From Cognaticolwellia aestuarii (GTDB lineage: Bacteria > Pseudomonadota > Gammaproteobacteria > Enterobacterales > Alteromonadaceae), in NCBI RefSeq assembly GCF_002000025.1, contig NZ_MUZV01000008.1, positions 1 to 64,000 of the forward strand: a stretch of 64,000 nucleotides of DNA. Reading direction: 5' to 3'. The notes under the pieces are model-generated. The model was not told the origin of the DNA. It did not search any database and was given only the letters and a program-made list of their open reading frames with translations. Positions 13,971-22,873 of the stretch are shown here, piece after piece; position 1 is the stretch's first letter; every line of letters begins with the position of its first letter. Made by a program: the position numbers and the translations under genes.

Positions 13971-14147
13971 ATGCAAGCTAAAGACTGGCCAGAAGAAAAC
14001 GTTAATGATCTCGATGATTATTTTGACAATCAGAAACGCAAAAGCAACAAGCAATCGAAACGAAAATGGCGCGAAATTGAGGCTTTTAAAGAGCAAAAAA
14101 GAATGCAAAGAGAAATGGAATCGTATGATGACTATTTAATGCATTAA
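13971..14147 (+). CDS. PA3496-family small protein (putative envelope integrity)
   Basis: 58 aa from ATG 13971. Pattern: acidic DLDDYFD, then a long basic helix (NQKRKSNKQSKRKWREIE, EQKRMQREME) and YDDYLMH at the end, as in the small PA3496-type proteins found in many gammaproteobacteria. No transmembrane segment. It was easy to miss because of its size. Confidence 0.65.
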   Translation: MQAKDWPEENVNDLDDYFDNQKRKSNKQSKRKWREIEAFKEQKRMQREMESYDDYLMH

Positions 14148-14391
14148 GACCCGAACCTTCGCTGTGTAAAGCGCATGTGATAGCAATAATACTGACTTAT
14201 TTTATTATTACACTGCGCTTTTAAACGCTATTTTGACGACAGATAATGCTAAAAAATAACCATTAAGCTAAACATATTCCTATTTCTCGCTATTTTTTAC
14301 TATTTCTCGATAATTTCAGGCGATGTTTTCTGGTCAAACCAAATCGCATTGCGCTATAATTCGTTTTTTGTCATTAACCGTGTATTACTTC

Positions 14392-15696
14392 ATGAAGTTC
14401 CCCGGACGCCGTCAGCATAGACATTATTTTCCTGTAGATAATAAAAACCCATTAACAAACCAAGTTAGCTCAAGTTCTGTAGCTGATAAAAACTATATTG
14501 TCGGTATCGATCAGGTATTAGTTGATATTGAAGCTAAAGTCGACCAAGCGTTTTTGGATGAATTTGGTTTGCAAAGGGGTATGTCACAAGTTATTTCAGA
14601 TGAAGTAACGCAGCGACTCTACAAGCGTCTAAAAGATGAAGCGTTAATTAATTACGAATTTGCCGGCGGCACTATTGGTAATACCATGCACAATTATTCT
14701 GTATTAGCAGATGATCGCTCGGTGCTGCTGGGTGTGATGTCTGAAAATATTCATGTTGGCGATTACGCTTATCGTTTTATTAGTAATACTTCTTCACGTG
14801 TTGACCTAAACTACTTACAGCCAGTTGATGGGCCTATTGGTCGCTGCTTTACATTGATTGATGACACCGGTGAGCGTACGTTCGGTATTAATGCGGGCTT
14901 GATTAACCGTTTACGCCCAGAGTCTATTGATGAGTCGTTGATCTCTGGTGCATCAGCATTGGTGATAAGTTCGTATTTAATGCGTACTCAACCAGGCGAT
15001 ACCATGACTGAAGCTGCAATTAAAGCGGTGAAGTGTGCTAATGCCGCTGGCGTACCTGTGGTGCTAACATTAGGCACAAAGTTCCTTATCGAAGAAGAAC
15101 CTGAATTTTGGCGCGATTTTGTTAAAAAGCATGTCAATATACTGACCATGAATGAAGAAGAAGCATTAGCAATTACAGAGATTAAAGAACCTTTGCTTGC
15201 GGCCAATAAATGTCTTGATTGGGTTGATTTAGTTATTTGTACTGCTGGTAAAGATGGCTTGTACATGGCGGGCTATGTTGACGAAGCGTTTAAACGCGAA
15301 AGTGAATACCCTTTATTATCTGACGAGATCCATGAATATAATCGTTATGAATACTCTCGCCCTATGTTATTGAAAGATTGCCAAAACCCAATGCGGATAT
15401 ATACCCATTCTGCACCGTATATGGGCGGACCGGAGCGTATTAAAAATACTAACGGTGCTGGCGATGCTGCACTTGCCGCAATATTACATGATTTGAGTGC
15501 TAACGTTTATCATAAAAACACCGTTGCCCATTCAATTAAGCATCAACAACCTGCTTTAACGTATTCATCATTATCACAAATGAGTAAATATGCTAACCGA
15601 GCAAGTTATGAGGTGTTGGTACAACATTCACCACGTTTATCTCGTGGATTACCTGAGCGAGAAGATAGCTTAGACCAAGCATACTGGGCTCAATAA
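14392..15696 (+). CDS. gsk: Inosine/guanosine kinase
   Basis: Phosphorylates guanosine and inosine with ATP in purine salvage (cytosol, PfkB/ribokinase family). The start at ATG 14392 (MKFPGRRQHRHYFPV) reproduces the E. coli start and gives 434 aa, the same as E. coli Gsk. An upstream in-frame ATG at 14323 is not needed. Visible landmarks: GGTIGNTMHNYSVLADD, LNYLQPVDGPIGRCFTLID, PVVLTLGTKF, the PfkB signature NTNGAGDAALAAILHD (catalytic Asp) and HSPRLSRGLPEREDSL. Confidence 0.95.
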   Translation: MKFPGRRQHRHYFPVDNKNPLTNQVSSSSVADKNYIVGIDQVLVDIEAKVDQAFLDEFGLQRGMSQVISDEVTQRLYKRLKDEALINYEFAGGTIGNTMHNYSVLADDRSVLLGVMSENIHVGDYAYRFISNTSSRVDLNYLQPVDGPIGRCFTLIDDTGERTFGINAGLINRLRPESIDESLISGASALVISSYLMRTQPGDTMTEAAIKAVKCANAAGVPVVLTLGTKFLIEEEPEFWRDFVKKHVNILTMNEEEALAITEIKEPLLAANKCLDWVDLVICTAGKDGLYMAGYVDEAFKRESEYPLLSDEIHEYNRYEYSRPMLLKDCQNPMRIYTHSAPYMGGPERIKNTNGAGDAALAAILHDLSANVYHKNTVAHSIKHQQPALTYSSLSQMSKYANRASYEVLVQHSPRLSRGLPEREDSLDQAYWAQ

Positions 15697-15775
15697 TTTA
15701 TCGAGCGAGCATTAAAAATGCCGTGGAGTATAGCGTTGTTTTTGAGGCGACTATTTTATTAGTGCAATTAAGACT

Positions 15776-15805
15776 ACAATAGCAGCGCTTATTAGCTGCT
15801 ATTGT
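15776..15805 (+). terminator. Hairpin downstream of gsk
   Basis: ACAATAGCAGC (15776-15786) pairs perfectly with GCTGCTATTGT (15795-15805). No T-tract follows, so termination is uncertain. Confidence 0.45.
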
Positions 15806-15854
15806 AACTGTTCGGTCAATTTACCCCCTTTAATGAGAATCTTAAGCTTTTTCC

Positions 15855-16745
15855 ATGACGACATTAACCACGCATAAATCATCACAACGTCGCTTACTTA
15901 TTGCACTCGCTATTACTAGTGCTTTTATGGTACTACAACTTGTCGGCGCTTTTTACGCAAACTCTCTTGCTGTTTATGCCGATGCTGGGCATTTATTTGT
16001 CCACAATAGTTCATTATTTATTGCGTTAATTGCTTCGACTTTAGCGATAAAGTTTGGTCGCACTTTTAGCGATGGATATCGTCGCCTAGAGCTTTCAGGC
16101 GGTTTGATTAATGGCTGTTTGTATCTATTGATCAGCTGCTGGGTTTTACTGCAAGGCGCAGATAGATTATTTGGCCAAGAGCACCATGACGAGCATGAAA
16201 TTAACACTTTTGTTATGTCTTCCATTGCTTCACTGGGTTTTTTGTTTCATGGCGTATCAGCTTACGTTTTATATAAAGGCCGCAAAGACAGCGTTAATGT
16301 TTATGCTGTGTTTTTGCACACCTTTTTTGATTTACTCTCGACCATAGTAACCTTTGTTACCAGTATTGTTATTTACGCAACAGGGTGGACGATTGTTGAT
16401 TCTCTATCCAGCGTATTAATTTCATTTTTTGTACTATATACCGGTTCTAAGCTGCTTTATAAGTGTGTCAAAGGTTTGTTTTTCAATGGGGTTAGATTAC
16501 CAGCCTTGAAAAAAATTGAGACAGCTTTACAGGCAATTGAACACATCGATAATGTGCATAACTTAATTGTTAAAAGCGATAATGGCGAAGTGGTGGTTGG
16601 TGCGCATATTGTTCTTAAGCATAAATGTACATTAGAAAAGCATGATGAAATATGTCGCTTTCAAGTTGAGCAAGTTTTAAAAGCGCAATTTGATGTCAGC
16701 ACCAGTGTGCTACAAATTGAAATTCATGGTTGTCAGCATCACTAA
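15855..16745 (+). CDS. Cation diffusion facilitator (zinc-type) with altered metal site
   Basis: 296 aa, six transmembrane helices and a C-terminal cytosolic ferredoxin-like domain. CDF proteins export Zn2+, Mn2+, Co2+ or Fe2+ in exchange for protons. TM2 carries ADAGHLFVHNS, so the usual HxxxD pair reads H46/H50. TM5 keeps HTFFD (H155, D159). The His-rich loop EHHDEHE (about 109-114) is typical of zinc carriers. Asp-to-His at the second TM2 ligand is unusual and may change metal choice. Confidence 0.85.
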   Translation: MTTLTTHKSSQRRLLIALAITSAFMVLQLVGAFYANSLAVYADAGHLFVHNSSLFIALIASTLAIKFGRTFSDGYRRLELSGGLINGCLYLLISCWVLLQGADRLFGQEHHDEHEINTFVMSSIASLGFLFHGVSAYVLYKGRKDSVNVYAVFLHTFFDLLSTIVTFVTSIVIYATGWTIVDSLSSVLISFFVLYTGSKLLYKCVKGLFFNGVRLPALKKIETALQAIEHIDNVHNLIVKSDNGEVVVGAHIVLKHKCTLEKHDEICRFQVEQVLKAQFDVSTSVLQIEIHGCQHH

Positions 16746-16890
16746 CTGAAGCTGTTAGCTGCCGCGAAGGTGTTACCTCTAACAATAGTGAGAGGTATTG
16801 CATCTTGCTTTGGCATATTTACGACTTAAATCAATAAACTGATCAGCACAATCACTTATCATAGCAAGATGTTTTCTATGGACCTTTTGC

Positions 16891-17616
16891 ATGTCTAATA
16901 CCGATCAAATACCTAGCAATAACTTGCTCAGTGGCTTCTTAATTTTATTGGCATCGATTATCATTTTTGCAATTGCGCAGGTTATCGAACGCTTTTTGAA
17001 TAGTTATGAATTAAGCTCGATGTATATTTCGTTTTGTGCGGGTTTTATCTTGTTTACGCCGCTAGTAAGTCTGGCATTACACCCGTTATTGTTAGTGAAT
17101 AACGATAAACATCATCAATTTAAAACTACAGGTTTGCTGGTCAATGTTGGATTAGTAGCTGTTGTTCAAGGTGCGTTCTTTTTGATCTGGATGACAGATG
17201 CGATTGCGGTTTATAGTATTTATGTTGATGCTAACTCTTTTTTAGCAAAAGCTTTTAATATTAATAGCCAAAAAACGACGAGCCTTAACCAAGAGTTTTA
17301 TTGGTTTAATTTATTTTTGGCTTGGTTTTTTGCATTATTATCGCTAACGCTTGGTTTATTACCGTGCTTAATTGCTCGTTTAAAAAACTTAGGGGTAGTG
17401 GGGAATTTCGTTTCAGCCTTTGAGTTTGCGAAACAATGTAAATTACAGATGTTGTTTTATGCATTTTGTTTAGCCTTTGTTGTTGTTATGCCACTGATGT
17501 ACGCGAAGTATTTGTTTGTTCTGCTATTTCCGGTAGCGTTAACGTGGATTTTTATGACTATCGCTAGCAAGTACTTGGCCTCATTAGAGGCTAAGCTCTG
17601 TTCTAGTTTGAAATAA
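16891..17616 (+). CDS. Hypothetical polytopic membrane protein
   Basis: 241 aa from ATG 16891. About six hydrophobic segments (13-33, 45-66, 82-104, 135-160, 186-205, 210-228). No conserved motif that I recognise. It is separated from the CDF gene by 145 bp and may be its own unit. Confidence 0.65.
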   Translation: MSNTDQIPSNNLLSGFLILLASIIIFAIAQVIERFLNSYELSSMYISFCAGFILFTPLVSLALHPLLLVNNDKHHQFKTTGLLVNVGLVAVVQGAFFLIWMTDAIAVYSIYVDANSFLAKAFNINSQKTTSLNQEFYWFNLFLAWFFALLSLTLGLLPCLIARLKNLGVVGNFVSAFEFAKQCKLQMLFYAFCLAFVVVMPLMYAKYLFVLLFPVALTWIFMTIASKYLASLEAKLCSSLK

Positions 17617-17845
17617 AATAACTGTCTGGCGATACCAAGCTAATCTTAGTCAGTTTCACCGTGCAGTGCCTAAGTCAGTTTGTCATAAATATCAAAAGCT
17701 AGCGCTTGTGGTTGGCCACCTCATTGCTTTTTCATTTCCTTTTACATGTTGTTATTAGTTTGTTAACGTCAAAATGATAATAATAACTTGTTGATAATGA
17801 GTATCTGGTGATAAACCATCAGTGCGAGTTTAACTAGAGGAATTT

Positions 17846-19672
17846 ATGATAAAAACAATATTTAAATGGTTAGGGTTTTTACTGCTGATCATTGTTTTGC
17901 TTGGTGGCAGTTTTGCCGCTTATGAATGGAATGCAGATAAACCTTTCAGGTTTCGCTCATTTGTTGATCGTGAAGTGTTGAAGATGGCATTTGAAAGTCC
18001 TGAAACGTTAACCTCGTTAGGGTTTTTAGAGTCGCTTGGTATTACTGGGCATAATGCTGAGCTCGATGATGCTAGCCTAGCAAAAGCTGATGAAATGTAT
18101 GTCAAACTCAAAACCGTTCATAAAACACTAAAGTCTTATGATGATGAAAGTCTCACTGAGGCAGATCGTCTTTCAAAGGAAATTGCCCTTTATTTATTAG
18201 ATTTTGCTAAAAACTCCGAGCAGTATCGCTATCATAACTATCCTGTTAATCAATTGTTTGGCATTCAAAATGGTTATCCAAGCTTTATGGAAGCTCAACA
18301 CCAAGTCAATAGTGTTGCTGATGCTGAAAACTATCTAGCACGCTTAGAAAAAGTTAAACATAAATTTAGTCAAGAATTGGAAGGTATCAGGCTTAGAGAA
18401 GAAAAAGGAATTATTCCACCTGCATTTGTCATTGAACGCGTGCTAGATGAAATGAATAATTTTGTAGAACAGCCTGTGCAAGAAAATATTCTCTATAGTG
18501 CTTTAGCAAAGAAAATGAGCGACAGTGAAAACTTCTCGGCCGACGAACAGCAGCAGTTATTAGCAAAAGCAAAAAGTAATATTGTTACTTTTGTCCACCC
18601 GGCATATCAGTTGCTAATTGACTATTTTACTCAGTTACAAGCCAAAGCCACAAACGATGATGGCTTTTGGCGCTTACCTGATGGTGATAAAGCTTATGCG
18701 AGTGCTTTACAGTTTTTCACCACAACTGATTACACACCACAATATATTCATGATGTTGGTTTAAAGGAAGTTGAACGAATTCAAAGTGAAATATTGACTA
18801 TTTTAGTTGCTCAAGGTTATGACATTTCACAAGGTTTTACTGCAGCAATTGAATTTTTGGCGGCACAAGATAGCTTTTATTACCCGGACACTGATGAGGG
18901 ACGTGCGCAAATATTGAAAGATTATCAAACAATTCTTGATGAAATAGATGCTGGTTTGGACTCGGCCTTTAGAATTCGCCCTAAAGCGGGTATGGAAGTT
19001 GCTCGAATTCCAGAGTTTAAAGAAAAAACAGCCCCAGGTGCTTATTATCAGCAGCCTGCGATTGATGGCAGTCGCCCAGGACGTTTTTTTGCAAACTTGT
19101 ATGATATTAAGGCAACGCCAAAATACTCAATGAGAACATTGGCTTATCATGAAGGGATCCCAGGTCATCACTTTCAAATCGCCGTAGCTATGGAGTTAGA
19201 AGGCTTACCATTATTTAGAATGTTTTCACCTTTTACTGCTTATGTTGAAGGTTGGGCGCTTTATAGCGAGTACTTAGCTTGGGAAATGGGCTTTCAAGAT
19301 GATCCCTTTGATAATATTGGTCGCTTACAAGCTGAGTTATTTCGAGCCGTGCGATTGGTTGTTGATACCGGTATTCATTATAAAAAATGGACTAGACAGC
19401 AAGCTATCGATTACATGAAAAGTAATACTGGTATGGCGCAATCTGACGTGATATCTGAGATTGAGCGATATATTGTGATGCCGGGGCAAGCAACCTCTTA
19501 CAAAGTGGGCATGATGAAGATTTTAGCGTTGCGAGAAAAAGCTAAAACGGCTTTAGGTGAGCAATTTGATTTACGTGATTTTCATGATGTTGTATTGAAA
19601 AACGGTGCTGTACCGCTAGATATTTTGGAGCGTTTTATTGATCGCTATATTGCCGATACATTAGCTCGTTAG
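17846..19672 (+). CDS. DUF885-family putative metallopeptidase
   Basis: 608 aa from ATG 17846 (AGAGGAA upstream). An N-terminal hydrophobic anchor (TIFKWLGFLLLIIVLLGGSF) puts the domain in the periplasm. DUF885 hallmarks: YHEGIPGHHFQ with H435, E436 and H441 as likely zinc ligands and base, PGRFFANLYD, YVEGWALYSEYLAWEMG (possible third ligand) and PGQATSYKVGMM. The family is classed as peptidase-like, and its natural substrates are mostly unknown. Full length for the family. Confidence 0.85.
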   Translation: MIKTIFKWLGFLLLIIVLLGGSFAAYEWNADKPFRFRSFVDREVLKMAFESPETLTSLGFLESLGITGHNAELDDASLAKADEMYVKLKTVHKTLKSYDDESLTEADRLSKEIALYLLDFAKNSEQYRYHNYPVNQLFGIQNGYPSFMEAQHQVNSVADAENYLARLEKVKHKFSQELEGIRLREEKGIIPPAFVIERVLDEMNNFVEQPVQENILYSALAKKMSDSENFSADEQQQLLAKAKSNIVTFVHPAYQLLIDYFTQLQAKATNDDGFWRLPDGDKAYASALQFFTTTDYTPQYIHDVGLKEVERIQSEILTILVAQGYDISQGFTAAIEFLAAQDSFYYPDTDEGRAQILKDYQTILDEIDAGLDSAFRIRPKAGMEVARIPEFKEKTAPGAYYQQPAIDGSRPGRFFANLYDIKATPKYSMRTLAYHEGIPGHHFQIAVAMELEGLPLFRMFSPFTAYVEGWALYSEYLAWEMGFQDDPFDNIGRLQAELFRAVRLVVDTGIHYKKWTRQQAIDYMKSNTGMAQSDVISEIERYIVMPGQATSYKVGMMKILALREKAKTALGEQFDLRDFHDVVLKNGAVPLDILERFIDRYIADTLAR

Positions 19673-19694
19673 TGACGATATTATTTGTTGAATT

Positions 19695-19718
19695 AAGGTC
19701 GCTTTGCGGCCTTTTTTA
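19695..19718 (+). terminator. Intrinsic terminator
   Basis: AAGGTCGC-TTT-GCGGCCTT followed by TTTT, directly after the DUF885 gene. Confidence 0.8.
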
Positions 19719-19971
19719 TTGTTATTTTTTTATGGCTTACTGGGGTTTTTATCAAGAGAAATCACCTCAGTTCTAGGTTGTATTAGCTGGACTTGTATTA
19801 ACTGCAGTTGTATTTTCTTTAGCTAGAGCAAGTTGAGTTGCGTTTACTCAATTTGGTTTAGCCTAGCCAAAGCTCAGTCAATTAAAGTTGATATTTCAGC
19901 GGTTTTTAACCTGTCAGAATGAAGATAACAACGAAAAAAGATTGGCGTAGCAATTAGACATCACTTTGTAT

Positions 19972-20778
19972 TTAGCTCGGCATTTTGTTCAGTGTCGGTA
20001 GCTGGCTTAAAACCTGTTGGGGTAAGCAGTGATTAATTTGGTATTGATAAAGCTGATAGAGAAAATTTTCCTGGTACAGTCTTTTAACAGCATTTGTCAA
20101 TAACGGCACTAATGCCACGAAAGGCGACTTCTTTGCTAGGTGTATACCTAATTCATGTTTGCCTACAGGAAAAGCATTGTCGATAAATTCTTTTTTCATA
20201 TTTTGTCGGTGCAATGCGTATTCTAGGCCAATTTTAGAGCCAATAACACCGTCAACCCGTTGTGCTTCAAACAATTTAATTGCTTGTTCATAGCTGTCAA
20301 CACTGACTTTATTTAGCTGGCTGTCATGATCAAATTTAAGGTCAAATTGTGCGTTTCTAATCACTGCTATTTTTTTGAGTTGATGAAGGTCTTCGTAGCG
20401 TTGAAGGTTAATATGACTGGGGGTAATGAGAACAATTTCTATGAAGGAAAGCGGACCAATATAGATAATGTCATTATTAAGTTGGTTGTTTTTTAAAATC
20501 AGTGCTAAATCTAATTCACCTGCTTGCAAGGAGTGTAGAATTCTTGCATATGGGTAAGACGAAAAATCCAGCCTTACTGGTAAATCTTTAGTTACTGCTT
20601 GAATGGCGAGCTTATTTATACCAGTACATAGTTTATTTTCAATAAAGCCATTAAAAGGTGGAAAAGCTGGCACACTCGCATAAAGGGTTTTATTGCTGGC
20701 GAAAGAGAAAGCATTCGTCAGTGTTAATATTAAAAATACCAAACAAATAATTGGGGCATTCATCTTAAATTTATTCAA
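19972..20778 (-). CDS. Periplasmic amino-acid-type solute-binding protein
   Basis: 268 aa. Signal peptide (MNAPIICLVFLILTLTNAFSFAS), then an SBP_bac_3-like domain: YASVPAFPPFNGFIE, a SYPYARILHSLQAGELDLAL segment, VDGVIGSKIGLEYAL. There is no ABC permease or ATPase nearby, so it may be an orphan receptor or signalling protein, as often seen in Alteromonadales. The start is uncertain: TTG 20778 has GGA upstream, ATG 20763 starts the signal peptide directly. Confidence 0.75.
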   Translation of the reverse strand: MNKFKMNAPIICLVFLILTLTNAFSFASNKTLYASVPAFPPFNGFIENKLCTGINKLAIQAVTKDLPVRLDFSSYPYARILHSLQAGELDLALILKNNQLNNDIIYIGPLSFIEIVLITPSHINLQRYEDLHQLKKIAVIRNAQFDLKFDHDSQLNKVSVDSYEQAIKLFEAQRVDGVIGSKIGLEYALHRQNMKKEFIDNAFPVGKHELGIHLAKKSPFVALVPLLTNAVKRLYQENFLYQLYQYQINHCLPQQVLSQLPTLNKMPS

Positions 20779-20932
20779 AGTTATTCCATTAACAATTCAT
20801 CTATTGAAAATTATAGTCACGATAATGCTTTATTGTAATTAATTATCGTCATGACTGTTAAATAGTGTGCATAACCTTGGTTTAAACTCAATTTCACTAT
20901 CAGTACAAGAAAATAAAATTTAACTTGATTAT

Positions 20933-20951
20933 GTAAATGGTAATCATTATC
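20933..20951 (+). promoter_or_regulatory. Fur box overlapping a promoter
   Basis: GTAAATGGTAATCATTATC matches the 19-bp Fur consensus GATAATGATAATCATTATC at 16 of 19 positions. TTGATT (20925-20930) and TATCAT (20948-20953) with 17-bp spacing form a plausible promoter covered by the box, so iron-replete repression of the following genes is expected. Confidence 0.75.
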
Positions 20952-20998
20952 ATTTAATTGGTTTAAAATTTATTTATTTTTAAAGTAGGAGCTAATGG

Positions 20999-21424
20999 AT
21001 GAATTGGCAGAATTTACTGATAAAAGGCAACACTTACTTTGATGAACAGCAATGGCTTAAAGCTGAGCTGTATTATAAGTCGGCTTATAGTCAGTTAGAA
21101 GGGCAATGGGATTACGGTGAAGAGCATGAGCCTTTAATCATGGCATGGGTCTGTACTTGTCATAATCTTGGAACGTTATTCGAAACTCAAGGCGATCATG
21201 AAAAAGCTATCGGGTATTTATTACAAGCCTATCAAGAAGTTCATCGTACTAGCCAAGATGAAAGTGCCACTTACTCATTAAGATCATTGGCTTTTAATGC
21301 TTTAAAAACTTCTTTACAGGCGATTATGTCTTTTACTCAAAAATACCCAACTTGTGAACATTGTTTAGAGCAGTTAGCACGCTTGCAACAAACTTTAGAG
21401 TTTGAAGCTAAAACCTTACATTAA
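20999..21424 (+). CDS. TPR-like protein, first gene of a Fur-regulated operon
   Basis: 141 aa from ATG 20999 (AGGAG 6 bases upstream). Tetratricopeptide-type helices are seen: NLLIKGNTYFDEQQWLKAEL and NLGTLFETQGDHEKAIGYLLQAYQE. CEHCLEQL near the C-terminus is a CxxC that could bind metal. Cytosolic. The Fur box upstream and the two following small genes suggest a function in iron- or oxidative-stress response, but the partner is unknown. Confidence 0.7.
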   Translation: MNWQNLLIKGNTYFDEQQWLKAELYYKSAYSQLEGQWDYGEEHEPLIMAWVCTCHNLGTLFETQGDHEKAIGYLLQAYQEVHRTSQDESATYSLRSLAFNALKTSLQAIMSFTQKYPTCEHCLEQLARLQQTLEFEAKTLH

Positions 21425-21469
21425 CAATACGTTAAAGGTCACATAACCAAACTTAGAAGGGGCGAATTT

Positions 21470-21601
21470 ATGGCATATCAACTTATTAGAAAGCTAGATT
21501 ATTTTTTCAATTTTAATTGTGCATTTGCCTATTGTTTTGATGTTGAAAAGCAGCACAAGGACATAACTGAGTTTATTAGCGATAGTAGGGAGCAAAATTA
21601 A
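21470..21601 (+). CDS. 43-aa peptide gene in the Fur-box operon
   Basis: ATG 21470 with GAAGGGGCG upstream. The frame ends TAA at 21599-21601, overlapping the next start as TAATG. Sequence features: MAYQLIRKLDYFFNFNCAFA, one more Cys (AYCFD), charged C-terminus. No family recognised. One-base overlap with the S26 gene strongly suggests that it is translated. Confidence 0.55.
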   Translation: MAYQLIRKLDYFFNFNCAFAYCFDVEKQHKDITEFISDSREQN

Positions 21602-21894
21602 TGTTAGGTTTTACATTTTTTAAAGTTCGAGGTAATAGCATGTCGCCCAACATCCCCAATGACAGCTATATACTGGCTAGCCGCTGGTTTGTTGGCTGTT
21701 TTTTAGGTGAAGGCAAAAAAATATTAATTCAGCATAATACCTATGGCTTGATTGTAAAAACGGTCGCTTTAGTCGATCATCATGGCTTTATTTGGTTAAA
21801 AGGGGAAAACAGCCAGAGCATCTCTGTTGAGAAAATAGGCCCTGTCGATAAATCACAAGTGATTGGCCGAGTGCTAAGCGTTTTTAAAAAATAA
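21601..21894 (+). CDS. Small S26-family signal-peptidase-like protease (SodX-like)
   Basis: 97 aa. Signal-peptidase I motifs: VRGNSMSPNIPNDSYI with catalytic Ser13, GLIVKTVALVD with the general-base Lys near residue 54, and LKGENSQ...IGPVDKSQVIGRV as box E. It lacks a membrane anchor, like the soluble proteases that mature nickel superoxide dismutase (SodX), but no sodN gene or HCxxPC precursor is in the window. Translationally coupled to the 43-aa gene. Confidence 0.75.
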   Translation: MLGFTFFKVRGNSMSPNIPNDSYILASRWFVGCFLGEGKKILIQHNTYGLIVKTVALVDHHGFIWLKGENSQSISVEKIGPVDKSQVIGRVLSVFKK

Positions 21895-22069
21895 TGACGA
21901 AGAAGTACTGGATATAAATATCAGCGCTACAAGGTTGAGTTTTTATTTACGTGAAACCCAAACAGGTTTAAGTTGGATTGTCGATTAATCGATTTGTCAG
22001 TGTAGTCATAGCGAAAGTTACTGATGAAGAGATCAGAGCTGAGCTACTTCAACTAAGGTTCAAACTTGT

Positions 22070-22573
22070 TTAATTCTCGCTATTTGTTGCAAAGGTTTCC
22101 GTTGCGGTTTCTTTTATATTGATGCTTTGTTCAATGATTTCTTCTCTCATTTTCTCTAGTTCTTCAATCGCCTTTTGTTTTTCTTCTGGACTCATTTTTT
22201 CATTTTCAGCAACGTTTTTGATCATTGCTTCTAGCTCCGCCAATTTTTCACGATCGATACCCAGTCTTTTATCGAGAATTTTCTGCATCATGTCATTAAA
22301 ACGGTTATCGGTAACTTTGTTTTCCACCGTGCTGGTTTTGGCTTTATTTGCGGCGATAAGTGACTGCGCTGTTTCTGGTTTAATATATGTTGGCGCAGAT
22401 TCACTATAATTTTCGCCCTGCATTTTGGCTATAGCAGCATCTGATAGGGTAACCGTGTCTGTTTTTGGAGCAACAGGCAGCGGGTGTTCGTAACCTTTGA
22501 CGAAATCTACTTGGTTAGCAAGTTGAGATTTTGCTACACTTACCATTTGGGCATAGTTCATGTTGACCATCAT
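22070..22573 (-). CDS. Hypothetical helical protein
   Basis: The start at 22573 was chosen for AGGAG 7 bases upstream, giving 167 aa. The N-terminal half contains a TLSDAAIAKMQGE segment like the short motif seen in small Shewanella/Alteromonas cytosolic proteins. The C-terminal half is a long charged helix (KLAELEAMIKNVAENEKMSP, KQKAIEELEKMREEI) likely to form a coiled coil. Function unknown. Confidence 0.65.
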   Translation of the reverse strand: MMVNMNYAQMVSVAKSQLANQVDFVKGYEHPLPVAPKTDTVTLSDAAIAKMQGENYSESAPTYIKPETAQSLIAANKAKTSTVENKVTDNRFNDMMQKILDKRLGIDREKLAELEAMIKNVAENEKMSPEEKQKAIEELEKMREEIIEQSINIKETATETFATNSEN

Positions 22574-22873
22574 AGTACTGCTCCTTGTATCACTGTAAAT
22601 TACACACTTTAAAAACTTATTGAAAAACACGATGAACTGTTAATAAATAGCAGACTCCATGCCAGAGTGCATTGAAATTAAAGATAAGTTATATTACAGC
22701 CGAAGTTTATGGCACTGACTAAGCATTTTAATGCCTAAGGTATTGATAGCTAAGTTGGAGACTCTACTTTGAGGAATAGCGTTGCATTATGACCTTATGC
22801 ATGCAAAGAACGTGGTACTCGTTGCTAGTATTGGCGTCCATGCCCTAGTGTTTTGGTCGTTTAAAGTGCCTGT

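Noticed and set aside
21601-21894. Calling the S26 protein a bona fide nickel-SOD maturation protease
   Set aside because: No sodN gene or HCxxPC precursor in the window; kept as SodX-like only.
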